Shown one piece after another: positions 16,757-26,503 of a DNA stretch of 64,000 nucleotides. The stretch covers positions 1,922,001-1,986,000 of the forward strand of contig NZ_OY781106.1 of NCBI RefSeq assembly GCF_963676475.1. Reading direction: 5' to 3'. A program made the position numbers and the translations under genes. The notes under the pieces were generated by a model. That model saw nothing but the letters and a program-made list of their open reading frames with translations, searched no databases and was not told where the DNA came from. This DNA comes from an uncultured Celeribacter sp. Its GTDB lineage: Bacteria; Pseudomonadota; Alphaproteobacteria; Rhodobacterales; Rhodobacteraceae. Each line of letters starts with the position of its first letter. Position 1 is the stretch's first letter.

Positions 16757-17188
16757 TCAGTTGACCGCGACCGGGCGATAGCCGCTGGCGATCTGTGCCT
16801 TCATGCCGCCGTCGATGGAGATGATCCGGTTCGGCAGCTTGCCCGCCAAGGCCTGCGCCGCGCGCGCCGTGCGGTTACCCGAGCGACAGATCAGGATGAG
16901 GTCCTGCCCCTCGGAGAGCTTCGGGCCAACTTCGGCCAGGAAACTGTCGGCGCCCTCAAAGGTCACAAGCTCAGTCCCCTCGATCACCCCGGTTTCCACC
17001 CATTCCTCGGGCGTGCGAATGTCGACGATCAGACCGCCCTCAGCCTGCATCTCGGCCACCGTCATGATCTTATGCTCGATCCCCTCGCCGCCCACAGCGC
17101 GGGTTTGCGAGGCGCGCAACAGACCGAACCCCAGCGCCACAACGGCAGCGCCTCCGTAGACGAGAAAACGGCGTTTGGCCGGGTTCAT
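16757..17188 (-). CDS. Rhodanese-like domain protein, N-terminally anchored
   Basis: This 143-residue protein has an N-terminal hydrophobic segment (about 7-25) that may anchor it in the membrane or export it, followed by one rhodanese domain. The active-site loop is CRSGNRT with Cys101, which carries the persulfide in sulfurtransferases; MTVAEMQAEGGLIVDIRTPEEW is the usual domain start. Its stop codon directly abuts that of the YeeE-like transporter (the two stops form TGATCA), leaving no room for a separate terminator. Confidence 0.9.
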   Translation of the reverse strand: MNPAKRRFLVYGGAAVVALGFGLLRASQTRAVGGEGIEHKIMTVAEMQAEGGLIVDIRTPEEWVETGVIEGTELVTFEGADSFLAEVGPKLSEGQDLILICRSGNRTARAAQALAGKLPNRIISIDGGMKAQIASGYRPVAVN

Positions 17189-17315
17189 GCTTCACTCCTT
17201 CGATGGCTCCTTTCGGTCATATCAGCCCGCCCGTCTGCCGCAAGTGGGCATTCTGACGCTTTCCTTTCAGACCTTCACAGGATAGCTAAAGGGCAGCGAT
17301 GCATGAGGAGCCGAT

Positions 17316-18191
17316 ATGACCCGCCTGATCCAAACCCTGTCCGAGATTTCGACCGATTACGATGCGCTTTTCGTCGACCTTTGGGGCTGTGTCCACAATG
17401 GCGTCACGGCGTTTCCCGAGGCCTGTGCCGCGCTTCAGACTTACCGTGCGGGCGGCGGCAAAGTCGTCCTCGTGACCAATTCGCCGCGCCCCTGGCGCTC
17501 GGTCGCGCAGCAGATCAAGGAGTTCGGCGTCCCCGATGACGCCTATGACGCCATCGCCACCTCCGGCGATTCCGCGCGCATGGCGATGTATCTGGGCGTC
17601 GTGGGCGAGAAGGTGCACCACATCGGCGACATGTTCAAAGACGACTTCATGCAGCCAATGGACATTGTCATGGATGAGGCAGTCGAGATCACCGAAGTGC
17701 CGCTTGAAGACGCCGAGGGCATTGTGTGTTCCGGTCCCGAGGACCCGCTGGCCGACCCGGAGATTTACCGTCCGCAGTTTCTCTATGCGAAACAAAAGGG
17801 CCTGAAACTTTTGTGCGCCAATCCCGACATCGTGGTGGATCGGGGCGAGGTGCGCGAGTGGTGCGCGGGGGCCTTGGCTGCGCTTTATACCGAGATGGGC
17901 GGCGAGAGCCTCTATTTCGGCAAGCCGCATCCGCCGATTTACGATTTGGCCCGTCGCCGTCTGGCTCAGCTTGCGCCCATCGACGACAACCGTATTCTGT
18001 GCATCGGCGATGGCATCGGCACGGATGTGATGGGCGGTATTGGCGAGGGGCTGGATGTTTTGTTCATCACCGGTGGGTTGGCGGCGAAGGAATTCGGTCC
18101 CGACCCGGTGAACCCGGACCCGGAGCGGCTCAAGATGTGGCTGGCGGAACAGAACCTGTCTCCAACGGCGGCGATTTCATTTTTGCGCTGA
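17316..18191 (+). CDS. HAD-superfamily hydrolase, class IIA (TIGR01459 type)
   Basis: This 291-residue HAD phosphatase-fold protein shows motif I as LFVDLWGCVHNG, motif II as VVLVTNSPRP, and motif III/IV with PHPPIYDLA and RILCIGDGIGTDVMGG. This family differs from NagD by the DLWG core, and its physiological substrate is not established. Cytosolic. GAGGAG precedes the ATG. A terminator follows at 18220. Confidence 0.92.
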   Translation: MTRLIQTLSEISTDYDALFVDLWGCVHNGVTAFPEACAALQTYRAGGGKVVLVTNSPRPWRSVAQQIKEFGVPDDAYDAIATSGDSARMAMYLGVVGEKVHHIGDMFKDDFMQPMDIVMDEAVEITEVPLEDAEGIVCSGPEDPLADPEIYRPQFLYAKQKGLKLLCANPDIVVDRGEVREWCAGALAALYTEMGGESLYFGKPHPPIYDLARRRLAQLAPIDDNRILCIGDGIGTDVMGGIGEGLDVLFITGGLAAKEFGPDPVNPDPERLKMWLAEQNLSPTAAISFLR

Positions 18192-18219
18192 GACGTGAGT
18201 ATTTTGCTGCAATGAAAAC

Positions 18220-18250
18220 AAAGGCGCGGGAGGGATCTGGCGCCTTTTTT
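18220..18250 (+). terminator. Intrinsic terminator after the HAD gene
   Basis: AAAGGCGC (18220-18227) and GCGCCTTT (18240-18247) with a 12-base loop, running into TTTTTT. Confidence 0.8.
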
Positions 18251-18383
18251 ACACCGACACGAAACTATCGCGAAACTTATTTCCAATATTTGCGCAAACA
18301 TAAAAATTTTCTTGCGCGCAATATTGTTTCTCGCTCAATCTTCGGCTATGCTGCACCGCAATATCAAGAAGGAATCGGAGCGC

Positions 18384-18827
18384 ATGTTGGACAATCAGCC
18401 CCGCGGAACCATCTGCATCGAAGACATCGAGATCGGCATGACGCGCTCTTTGCGTAAGACCATCACCGATCACGACATCGAATTGTTCGGAGAGGTCTCC
18501 ACCGACCGAAACCCCGTGCATTTCGACGATGACTACGCCAAGGATACGATTTTCGAAGGCCGGATTGCCCATGGCATGCTGACCGCTGGCCTGATCTCCG
18601 CCGTGATCGGCGAACAGCTTCCGGGGCATGGCACCATCTACATGGGGCAAACGCTCAAGTTTTTGGGCCCGGTGCGCCCCGGCGATACGGTTCTGGCCGA
18701 GGTCACGGTGACCGACATCATCCATGCAAAACGCCGTGTTGCCCTTGAATGTCGCTGCACCGTGGGCGATACCGTAGTCCTGAAAGGCGAGGCCATGGTG
18801 CTTGCGCCGAGCCGTAAATTCGACTGA
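18384..18827 (+). CDS. MaoC-family (R)-specific enoyl-CoA hydratase
   Basis: This 147-residue single hot-dog-domain hydratase shows the hydratase-2 motif DRNPVHFDDDYAKDTIFEGRIAHGML (in parts around residues 46-72), whose Asp and His pair catalyses hydration of trans-2-enoyl-CoA to (R)-3-hydroxyacyl-CoA (PhaJ-like). It may feed polyhydroxyalkanoate synthesis or beta-oxidation side reactions; the context does not decide. The start at 18384 follows an AAGGAATCGGAG stretch; a longer frame upstream is AT-rich and not protein-like. Confidence 0.88.
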   Translation: MLDNQPRGTICIEDIEIGMTRSLRKTITDHDIELFGEVSTDRNPVHFDDDYAKDTIFEGRIAHGMLTAGLISAVIGEQLPGHGTIYMGQTLKFLGPVRPGDTVLAEVTVTDIIHAKRRVALECRCTVGDTVVLKGEAMVLAPSRKFD

Positions 18828-18859
18828 CGACGCGAGGGACGCCTCTCGCGAGGAGCCCC

Positions 18860-19786
18860 ATGCAGATTTACACGCACTGGACCGACATTCCCGAAGAGGC
18901 CAAAGGCTGTGCCGCAGCGATTGGCAATTTTGACGGCGTTCACCGTGGCCATCGCCATGTGATTGACTTGGCCCGTGCGCATGGCCCGTTGGGCATCGTC
19001 ACATTCGAGCCGCATCCCCGCGAGTTTTTTGCACCGGGCGCCCCGCCCTTTCGGCTGATGAATGCCGACTCCAAGGCCAGCCGTCTGGCGAAACTCGGCG
19101 TCGAGCAATTGTTCCAACTTCCGTTCAATGCAGACTTGGCCGCCATGACTCCCGAAGCCTTTGCCCGTGAGATCATTGTCGAGGGGCTGGGTCTCAAACA
19201 TGTGGTCGTTGGGGCGGATTTCTGTTTTGGCGCGAAGCGCGCCGGCAAAGTGGCCGATCTTCAACGTTTTGGCGAAGAGATGGGCTTTGGCGTCACCGTT
19301 GCCGAGCTTTTGGAAACCGACAGCGGGATTTCTTCGTCTTCGGCGATCCGCGTTGCGCTCTCGGAAGGTGCACCGGAAAAAGCCGCCGAGATGCTGGGCC
19401 ATTGGCACCGGATCGAGGGCAAGGTCGGCCATGGCGACAAACGCGGGCGTGAGCTGGGCTTTCCGACCGCGAACATGTCGATCGAAGGGCTGCATGCGCC
19501 GAAATTCGGTGTCTATGCGGTGTTGGTCGATGTGCTGACAGGGCCGCACAAGGGCACCTATCAGGGCGCGGCCTCTTTGGGCGTCAAACCGACCTTCGGC
19601 GCCAATATGCCCTGTCTCGAAACCTTTATCTTCGACTTTTCCGGCTCGCTTTACGACGAACACCTCTCGGTCGCCTTCGTCGAATACCTGCGCCCTGAAC
19701 TTGTGTTTACCGGACTGGAGCCGCTCATTGCACAGATGGATCAGGATTGCGCCCAGGCCCGCGCGATTCTTGAGGCCTTGGAATGA
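18860..19786 (+). CDS. ribF: Bifunctional riboflavin kinase / FAD synthetase
   Basis: RibF turns riboflavin into FMN and then FAD. The 308-residue protein has an N-terminal nucleotidyltransferase domain with GNFDGVHRGHR and SSSAIR, and a C-terminal flavokinase domain with KRGRELGFPTANM and the conserved Glu region. It is 32 bases after the MaoC gene, and its stop overlaps the next start (ATGA). Confidence 0.96.
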   Translation: MQIYTHWTDIPEEAKGCAAAIGNFDGVHRGHRHVIDLARAHGPLGIVTFEPHPREFFAPGAPPFRLMNADSKASRLAKLGVEQLFQLPFNADLAAMTPEAFAREIIVEGLGLKHVVVGADFCFGAKRAGKVADLQRFGEEMGFGVTVAELLETDSGISSSSAIRVALSEGAPEKAAEMLGHWHRIEGKVGHGDKRGRELGFPTANMSIEGLHAPKFGVYAVLVDVLTGPHKGTYQGAASLGVKPTFGANMPCLETFIFDFSGSLYDEHLSVAFVEYLRPELVFTGLEPLIAQMDQDCAQARAILEALE

Positions 19787-20232
19787 GCAAACGCGAGCGC
19801 TTTTGGGAAACCGTACCTTTGGCAAAAATGTCGGAGGAGGAATGGGAAGCGCTTTGTGACGGTTGCGGCAAATGCTGCCTCAACAAGATCGAAGATGCGG
19901 ACACGGGCGAAGTCTATCTGACCCGTGTTGCGTGCCGGTTGCTCGACGATCAGTCCTGCCAATGCGGACAATATGAGATTCGCAAAAACCTGGTGCCGGA
20001 ATGCATCCGCCTGACGCCGGAGAACATCGACAGCCACGCCTATTGGATGCCCACCACCTGCGCTTACCGGCTGTTGTGGAAAGGCCGCCCCCTGCCCGAT
20101 TGGCACCCGCTTTTGACCGGCGACCCAGAGAGCGTGCACGCCGCGGGCGTCTCGGTGCGGGGCAGGACCGTGCCGGAATTCGAGGTCGATGAGGACGATT
20201 GGGAAGACCATATCATCGAAGAGCCCACCTGA
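19783..20232 (+). CDS. UPF0260 (YcgN) cysteine-cluster protein
   Basis: This 149-residue cytosolic protein has the family cysteine cluster CDGCGKCC near residue 26 and further Cys residues (CRLL, CQCGQY, CIRL, CAYR). These could bind zinc or an iron-sulfur cluster, but no function is established for UPF0260. It is coupled on both sides: its ATG overlaps the ribF stop and its TGA overlaps the threonine aldolase ATG. Confidence 0.93.
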   Translation: MSKRERFWETVPLAKMSEEEWEALCDGCGKCCLNKIEDADTGEVYLTRVACRLLDDQSCQCGQYEIRKNLVPECIRLTPENIDSHAYWMPTTCAYRLLWKGRPLPDWHPLLTGDPESVHAAGVSVRGRTVPEFEVDEDDWEDHIIEEPT

Positions 20233-21266
20233 TGTTTTTCGGATCTGACAATACCTCCGGCGTGCATCCAAAAATCATGGAGGCCCTGGCCCGCGCCAAC
20301 GACGGATACGCCGCGCCCTATGCCGGGGATCGTTGGACGGCGGAGTTGACGGAACGCTTGCGCGACACGTTTCAGGCGCCCGATGCGCTGGTCTATCCGA
20401 TGGTGTCTGGCACCGGGACAAACGCCGCGCTTTTGGCCGCGATGACACCGCCTTGGGGTATTATCTATTGCCATAAAACCGCGCATATCGAGGTGGATGA
20501 GCGCAATTCCGTGCCGTTTTATTCGGGCGGGGCGAAGCTTAAATTGCTCACTGGTGTTGGCAGTCGGTTGACGCCGGACCAGCTGCGCGAGGCCGTGATC
20601 AGAGACAGCGGCGAAGACATCCACGCCAGCCCGCCCGCCGCCGTCTCGCTGACCAACCTCACCGAATTTGGTGAACTTTATCGCCCGGCCGAGATTGCCG
20701 CATTGGCCGAGGCCTCACGCCTGCCGCTGCATCTCGACGGGGCACGATTTGCCAACGCCATGGCCGCCAGTGGTGCGACGCCTTGGGAGATGACGCGTGA
20801 GCTGTCGGCGCTTTCGCTGGGGGCAACGAAGACCGGGGCGATGGGCGCTGAGGCAGCTGTGATCTTCGATCCCGCCTATCAAGAGGCCTTTGAAAGCCAG
20901 CGGATGCGCGGCGGGCATAACCTCTCGAAATCCCGCTATATTTCGGCGCAGATTTTGGCTTGGCTGGAGGATGATCTCTGGCTGGAGCTCGCGACACAGG
21001 CGAATGCGATGGGCGCACGTCTGGCGAAAGGCATCTCGGAAATCGGGGGCAATCTGGCCTATACCACCGAGGGCAATCTGGTCTTCGCCCGCCTGCCCCG
21101 CAAGATGCATGTCAAAGCCAAAGCAAAAGGGGCAATCTATCACCTCTGGGGGCCGAACACGGCTCTGGCTGGTGATCCCGAGGAGCCGCTCTTGGCACGT
21201 TTCGTGGCGAGCTGGTCGACGACAGAGGCCGATGTGGATGCTGTTTTGGCGGCTCTGGCGGGCTGA
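20232..21266 (+). CDS. ltaE: Low-specificity threonine aldolase, PLP-dependent
   Basis: This 344-residue enzyme of the fold-type I beta-eliminating lyase family cleaves threonine or allo-threonine to glycine and acetaldehyde. The PLP lysine is Lys200 in LSLGATKTGAMG, with the cofactor Asp169 in LHLDGARF and the N-terminal SDNTSGVHPKIMEAL. The ATG at 20232 shares a base with the preceding stop (TGATG), which supports this start over a longer frame. Confidence 0.93.
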   Translation: MFFGSDNTSGVHPKIMEALARANDGYAAPYAGDRWTAELTERLRDTFQAPDALVYPMVSGTGTNAALLAAMTPPWGIIYCHKTAHIEVDERNSVPFYSGGAKLKLLTGVGSRLTPDQLREAVIRDSGEDIHASPPAAVSLTNLTEFGELYRPAEIAALAEASRLPLHLDGARFANAMAASGATPWEMTRELSALSLGATKTGAMGAEAAVIFDPAYQEAFESQRMRGGHNLSKSRYISAQILAWLEDDLWLELATQANAMGARLAKGISEIGGNLAYTTEGNLVFARLPRKMHVKAKAKGAIYHLWGPNTALAGDPEEPLLARFVASWSTTEADVDAVLAALAG

Positions 21267-21300
21267 AGCGCGCCAGAACCAAATCGCTTGCCTCTTCGCC

Positions 21301-21354
21301 CTCTTTCACCTCGCATTAAGGTTAATCAGATTAAGGTTAACGCGAGAGAAAGAG
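21301..21354. repeat. Intergenic repeat element, copy 1
   Basis: The core 21316-21344 holds two copies of TTAAGGTTAA separated by TCAGA, then CGCG. It is flanked by the inverted pair CTCTTTC (21301-21307) and GAAAGAG (21348-21354). The same 29-base core occurs inverted at 41453-41481. Both copies lie between convergent genes. Confidence 0.7.
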
Positions 21355-21387
21355 GCGCGAAGCGTATTTGCCCAAGAGGCATAACGC

Positions 21388-21999
21388 TCACAAGGTTCCG
21401 AGATAGTCGTCCAACATGTCCAGACGATCCTGCCCCCAAAACCGCTCATCCGTGTCAGTGACGATGAAGAAGGGCGAGCCAAACACCCCCGCCGTCATCG
21501 CATCCTCGAGATTGCTCGGGTAAAGCTCCGCCCCCGTCAGCATACCGGTCATCGTCAGCATTGGATCAAAGCCTGCCTCTTGCAGCGCCTCGGTGATGAC
21601 TGCATCCTCGGAAATGTCTTTATCATCGCGCCACATTGCGGCGGACAAGCCGTTCACCAGCTTTCCAAGATCGCCGCCGCTTCCATTTCGCACCGCCTCT
21701 TGAGCCGCGATCAACGCATAGGATGCCGGCGCCACATTCGTCGGCCAGAAGGGCGGCGTGAGGTTCATCGGCAACCCGGATTTTGCCTTGAAACGCTTCA
21801 GTTCCTGCATCCGGTAGACCTTGCGGCCCTCAGGGCGCTCGGAGGGCCGTGGCGCCCCAAGACGATCGAATGCCGTCAACAGATCGAAGGGCTTGTAGGT
21901 GACAGTCGCCCCATGTTTTGCCGCGATCTTTTCAAGCCGCCCGTCCGAGAGGTATATCCATGCAGACAAAAATGAAAAATAGTAGTCGATATGTGCCAT
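21388..21999 (-). CDS. 2-hydroxychromene-2-carboxylate isomerase family protein
   Basis: This 203-residue thioredoxin/DsbA-fold protein of the HCCA isomerase / kappa-class GST family shows an N-terminal DYYFSFLSAWIYL segment that supplies the catalytic Ser, and the cis-Pro motif GVFGSPFFIV. Family members isomerise a naphthalene-pathway intermediate with glutathione, but most chromosomal copies have unknown substrates, and no aromatic degradation genes are near here. The start is supported by GAGGAGGGGG upstream. Confidence 0.87.
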   Translation of the reverse strand: MAHIDYYFSFLSAWIYLSDGRLEKIAAKHGATVTYKPFDLLTAFDRLGAPRPSERPEGRKVYRMQELKRFKAKSGLPMNLTPPFWPTNVAPASYALIAAQEAVRNGSGGDLGKLVNGLSAAMWRDDKDISEDAVITEALQEAGFDPMLTMTGMLTGAELYPSNLEDAMTAGVFGSPFFIVTDTDERFWGQDRLDMLDDYLGTL

Positions 22000-22123
22000 T
22001 TGCCCCCTCCTCGGGACGCTCGGGATGTTTCCAAAAACCTAGCCGGGTGGTAAGCGGTGTCAACGTTACGATTCCGTGACGATCCCCGCGCCACATCCGC
22101 CAAACACTCTGGGAAAAGCTGCC

Positions 22124-23140
22124 ATGCCCACATCTCATGAACCGAAACTCATCTCCGGCAATGCCAACCGCACGCTGGCGAATTCCATTGCCCGTCGCCT
22201 GTCGATGCACCGCGGCATGTCGATCGACCTGTGCGACGCACGCGTGGAGCGGTTCAACGACGGCGAGATTTTCGTCGAGGTCTATGAAAACGTACGCGGC
22301 GAAGACATGTTCGTGGTTCAGCCGACGTCCAACCCGGCCAACGACAACCTCATGGAATTGTTGATCATCACAGATGCGCTGCGCCGCTCAAGTGCCGGTC
22401 GCATCACCGCCGTGATCCCCTATTTCGGCTACGCCCGTCAGGACCGCCGCACCAAGGCCCGCACGCCGATCACCGCGAAACTCGTTGCCAATATGATGGT
22501 CGAAGCGGGTATCGAGCGCGTTCTGACCCTCGATCTGCATGCGACGCAGATTCAGGGGTTCTTCGACATTCCGGTCGATAACCTCTACGCCTCGCCGGTC
22601 TTCGCGCTCGACATCAAGCATCACTTCAAGGACGGGCTTGAGGACATCATGGTCGTCTCCCCAGACGTCGGCGGCGTGGCCCGTGCGCGTGAGTTGGCGA
22701 AACGCATCGACGCGCCGCTGTCCATCGTCGACAAGCGCCGCGAAAAGCCGGGCGAAGTGGCCGAGATGACCGTGATCGGTTCCGTCGAGGGCAAGAAATG
22801 TATCATCGTCGATGACCTTGTGGACACCGCCGGGACGCTCTGCAAAGCCGCCGATCTGTTGATGGATCACGGCGCCGCCGAAGTGCATGCCTATATCTCC
22901 CACGGCGTGCTGTCCGGCCCGGCCGTGGAGCGTGTGACCAATTCCAAGCTGTCGTCTTTGGTGATCACCGATTCGATCGAGGCCAATGAGGCCGTCGCCG
23001 CTTGCAAGAACATCCGCATCGTGCCGACCGCGCCCCTGTTCGCGCAGGCGATCATCAACACCTGGAACGGCACTTCCGTGTCATCCCTGTTCGAAGACAA
23101 GACGCTCGTGCCGCTCTATGAGGGTGTGTATCACCCTTAA
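22124..23140 (+). CDS. prs: Ribose-phosphate pyrophosphokinase (PRPP synthetase)
   Basis: Prs makes PRPP from ribose 5-phosphate and ATP for nucleotide, histidine and tryptophan synthesis. The 338-residue protein has the ATP/ribose region RTPITAKLVANMM, the catalytic flexible loop DKRREKPGEVAE and the PRPP-binding motif IIVDDLVDTAGTL. The ATG at 22124 gives the normal family N-terminus (KLISGNANRTLA); 16 open codons upstream are not conserved-looking. A terminator follows directly. Confidence 0.97.
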   Translation: MPTSHEPKLISGNANRTLANSIARRLSMHRGMSIDLCDARVERFNDGEIFVEVYENVRGEDMFVVQPTSNPANDNLMELLIITDALRRSSAGRITAVIPYFGYARQDRRTKARTPITAKLVANMMVEAGIERVLTLDLHATQIQGFFDIPVDNLYASPVFALDIKHHFKDGLEDIMVVSPDVGGVARARELAKRIDAPLSIVDKRREKPGEVAEMTVIGSVEGKKCIIVDDLVDTAGTLCKAADLLMDHGAAEVHAYISHGVLSGPAVERVTNSKLSSLVITDSIEANEAVAACKNIRIVPTAPLFAQAIINTWNGTSVSSLFEDKTLVPLYEGVYHP

Positions 23141-23159
23141 GCTGCTGAGACGCTCATAG

Positions 23160-23195
23160 AAAAAGGCGCGCAGGGTTTCCCGACGCGCCTTTTTT
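23160..23195 (+). terminator. Intrinsic terminator of prs
   Basis: AAAAGGCGCG (23161-23170) and CGCGCCTTTT (23184-23193) with a 13-base loop, followed by TT. Confidence 0.85.
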
Positions 23196-23226
23196 CATGC
23201 CCATTTTGCACGCCCAAGAGACGCTC

Positions 23227-23574
23227 TCAGACCTCCCAGTCGTCCTCATGTCGCACCGGCCCGAAGGCGGTCCAATCAGAGCGCACACGCGCGATTTTGG
23301 TGTCCCCCCAGGTGCGGAAGACGATGACAAAGCCCTCCTCCGTCACCATCTCAGCGGAAATATCGACGCGGTGGTTGGTGCTTTGGTCGATGTCGAGCAT
23401 CGAGAGGCTCACCTGCACCAGAGGCGGGCGCAGAAACGGCTCGTCGAATTCGACCACACGGCGCAGCTCGCGCGGGCCTTTGCCAGTCCACATCGCGCCG
23501 CCGTCCTGGAAATCTGAAAAAAGTACAAAGGACCCTTGCGTGATCCCGATCTGATGACTGTCTATTCTAAGCAT
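23227..23574 (-). CDS. H-type lectin domain protein
   Basis: This small 115-residue beta-rich protein looks like the H-type lectin (discoidin-II C-terminal) domain: RVVEFDEPFLRPPLVQVSLSMLDID, seen in parts, and ISAEMVTEEGFVIVFRTWGDTKIARVRSDW, seen in parts. Eukaryotic members bind GalNAc; bacterial single-domain copies occur in Rhodobacterales with unknown roles. No signal peptide is visible, so it would be cytosolic unless exported otherwise. The start at 23574 is chosen for domain length and is not backed by a strong ribosome site. Confidence 0.7.
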   Translation of the reverse strand: MLRIDSHQIGITQGSFVLFSDFQDGGAMWTGKGPRELRRVVEFDEPFLRPPLVQVSLSMLDIDQSTNHRVDISAEMVTEEGFVIVFRTWGDTKIARVRSDWTAFGPVRHEDDWEV

Positions 23575-23657
23575 TGGTCTTTTTCTTGTCCCCCGAAAGC
23601 CAGATTGCCCCGAAACGGACGACAAAGGGAAGGGGAAAGGGTTAACGGCTCAATCCC

Positions 23658-24119
23658 TTATCGAACCTCCGGCACCCTGCTGGCCGTTTCTTGATGAGTA
23701 TCTGGATCATTTTCATATGCAAGCCCCGGGAAGACATGGCTGATAAAGAAGAAGACACCAACACAGACCGGTACCATGATCTGCGCGTTGGAAGGCATCT
23801 CGCCAAAGAGAGAGCGAAAGATGTAGGAGCGAAAACACAATAGGACGATAAGCCCCCAGAGCCAAAGACAAGGAGCCAAAGCGATACGCATCAGCCAAAA
23901 TTGAAAAAGGCGCTCGAACCAATAGAGCCCTTTCCGCAGCAAAAGCGAAAAGGCGAAAACTGCGAGAACGGTTGCAATACCGCCGCCGAAAAGAGCCTTG
24001 GACAAATTTCCAGATAAAAGATGACCGCCGCTTATGCCCAGCAACACAGAGGCCACCAAGAGACTGACAAGCCCGGTCAACCAGGCGGAAATATCGCTAA
24101 ATACACGTCGCCAAAGCAT
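23658..24119 (-). CDS. Small polytopic membrane protein, unknown
   Basis: This protein of about 153 residues has four hydrophobic segments (near residues 13-30, 42-62, 75-100 and 112-133) and a polar C-terminal tail. I recognise no family motif. The ATG at 24119 is used, with AAGGA about 12 bases upstream; a TTG four codons earlier is possible. The gene is isolated on the minus strand between the lectin and the MazG-like gene, and is somewhat less GC-rich than core genes nearby. Confidence 0.6.
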   Translation of the reverse strand: MLWRRVFSDISAWLTGLVSLLVASVLLGISGGHLLSGNLSKALFGGGIATVLAVFAFSLLLRKGLYWFERLFQFWLMRIALAPCLWLWGLIVLLCFRSYIFRSLFGEMPSNAQIMVPVCVGVFFFISHVFPGLAYENDPDTHQETASRVPEVR

Positions 24120-24201
24120 TTTTATTTGCAATCCTTTATGTCTATCCCTCGGAAACTAATGAGAGATTTGGACATAAAGATGGCAGGAACATTGAGTGGC
24201 C

Positions 24202-24555
24202 TCAGACCTTCGGCTTGCCCGCATGTTTGGTGCGAATTTTGGCGATCACTTCGGGGGCTTCGATACGGGCCAGCTCCTTGTCCGCCTCCCCTGCCATATC
24301 CATGCCATGGGTGGCGCAGAGCGAGGCCAGCGTGACCATGACGCCGCCGACTTCCTGCGCCGCGTCGCCTTTGGGACGGGAGAAGACGTAATCGACCAGT
24401 TCATGCACCGCAGATTGCGTCATGCCCAGAGATTGCACCAGCTCCAGAGATTCTTCCAGAAACCGCCGGTTGCGCTCCGCCGCGTCCATCGCGATCTCTT
24501 CGCCGAAACAGGTCACGACCCAGTCGTGAACACGCGGTTGAAACGCGTCATCCAT
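24202..24555 (-). CDS. MazG-like NTP pyrophosphohydrolase-type protein
   Basis: This 117-residue all-alpha protein has the EExxE-like metal motif RFLEESLELV (Glu34, Glu35, Glu38) and a second helix with Glu68 in AAQEVGGVMVTLASLC. This pattern occurs in small MazG-like proteins of phages and bacteria. The second motif lacks the usual ExxD aspartate, so catalytic activity is uncertain. The ATG at 24555 follows AAAGGA; the longer frame upstream runs into the atp terminator and is not used. Confidence 0.72.
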   Translation of the reverse strand: MDDAFQPRVHDWVVTCFGEEIAMDAAERNRRFLEESLELVQSLGMTQSAVHELVDYVFSRPKGDAAQEVGGVMVTLASLCATHGMDMAGEADKELARIEAPEVIAKIRTKHAGKPKV

Positions 24556-24575
24556 TTTCAAATCCTTTGCAGCAA

Positions 24576-24606
24576 TAAAAAAGCCCCGCGTTTCGGCGGG
24601 GCCTTT
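24576..24606 (-). terminator. Intrinsic terminator of the atpHAGDC operon
   Basis: GCCCCGC (24583-24589) and GCGGGGC (24596-24602). On the minus strand the stem is followed by TTTTTT. It lies just beyond the atpC stop. Confidence 0.87.
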
Positions 24607-24628
24607 CCAATTCACGTGTCACGACCAA

Positions 24629-25036
24629 TCAGAGATTGGTGTGGAACCCGAGGTCTTCGGCGATGTGGAAGAGATCGGACAGGAACGTGTGGGTCTCTGC
24701 CTGATCTTCTTGCGACGCCTTGTCATGTTCGGCGCGGGCTTTCGCGATGAGATCGGTGACGATCTCTTGCGACATTTCCCCACGCGGCAAAGCCACCTCA
24801 GCCAGCACGGAGATGTTCTCCGGCGCCAGTTCGGCAAACCCGCCCGTCACGATGAATTCCATCTCACCTTCCGGCCCGTTCACGATCAAACGACCGGGAC
24901 GCAGGGTGAGGATGGTGGGCTCGTGGCCCGCCATCGCTGTCAAACGGCCTTCGGAACCCGGGATCTGGACCTGCTCCACTTGGAGAGACGCAAGTTTGCG
25001 CTCGGGAGAGACGAGATCAAATTGGACTGTAGCCAT
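24629..25036 (-). CDS. atpC: ATP synthase F1 subunit epsilon
   Basis: Epsilon sits on the central stalk and can inhibit ATP hydrolysis. The 135-residue protein has the N-terminal beta-sandwich (FDLVSPERKLASLQVEQVQIPGSEGRLTAMAGH, seen in parts) and a shorter C-terminal helical region. It is the last gene of atpHAGDC, 24 bases after atpD. Confidence 0.95.
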   Translation of the reverse strand: MATVQFDLVSPERKLASLQVEQVQIPGSEGRLTAMAGHEPTILTLRPGRLIVNGPEGEMEFIVTGGFAELAPENISVLAEVALPRGEMSQEIVTDLIAKARAEHDKASQEDQAETHTFLSDLFHIAEDLGFHTNL

Positions 25037-25060
25037 CAGAGGCCTCCTTCCGGGTTAATA

Positions 25061-26485
<1,425 letters not shown>

Positions 26486-26503
26486 GTTTCTTTACTCCGG
26501 GTC

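Noticed and set aside
21316..21344. CtrA binding sites (TTAA-N7-TTAA) in the 29-bp repeat
   Set aside because: The four TTAA steps are spaced N2, N5 and N2; no pair has the required N7 spacing.
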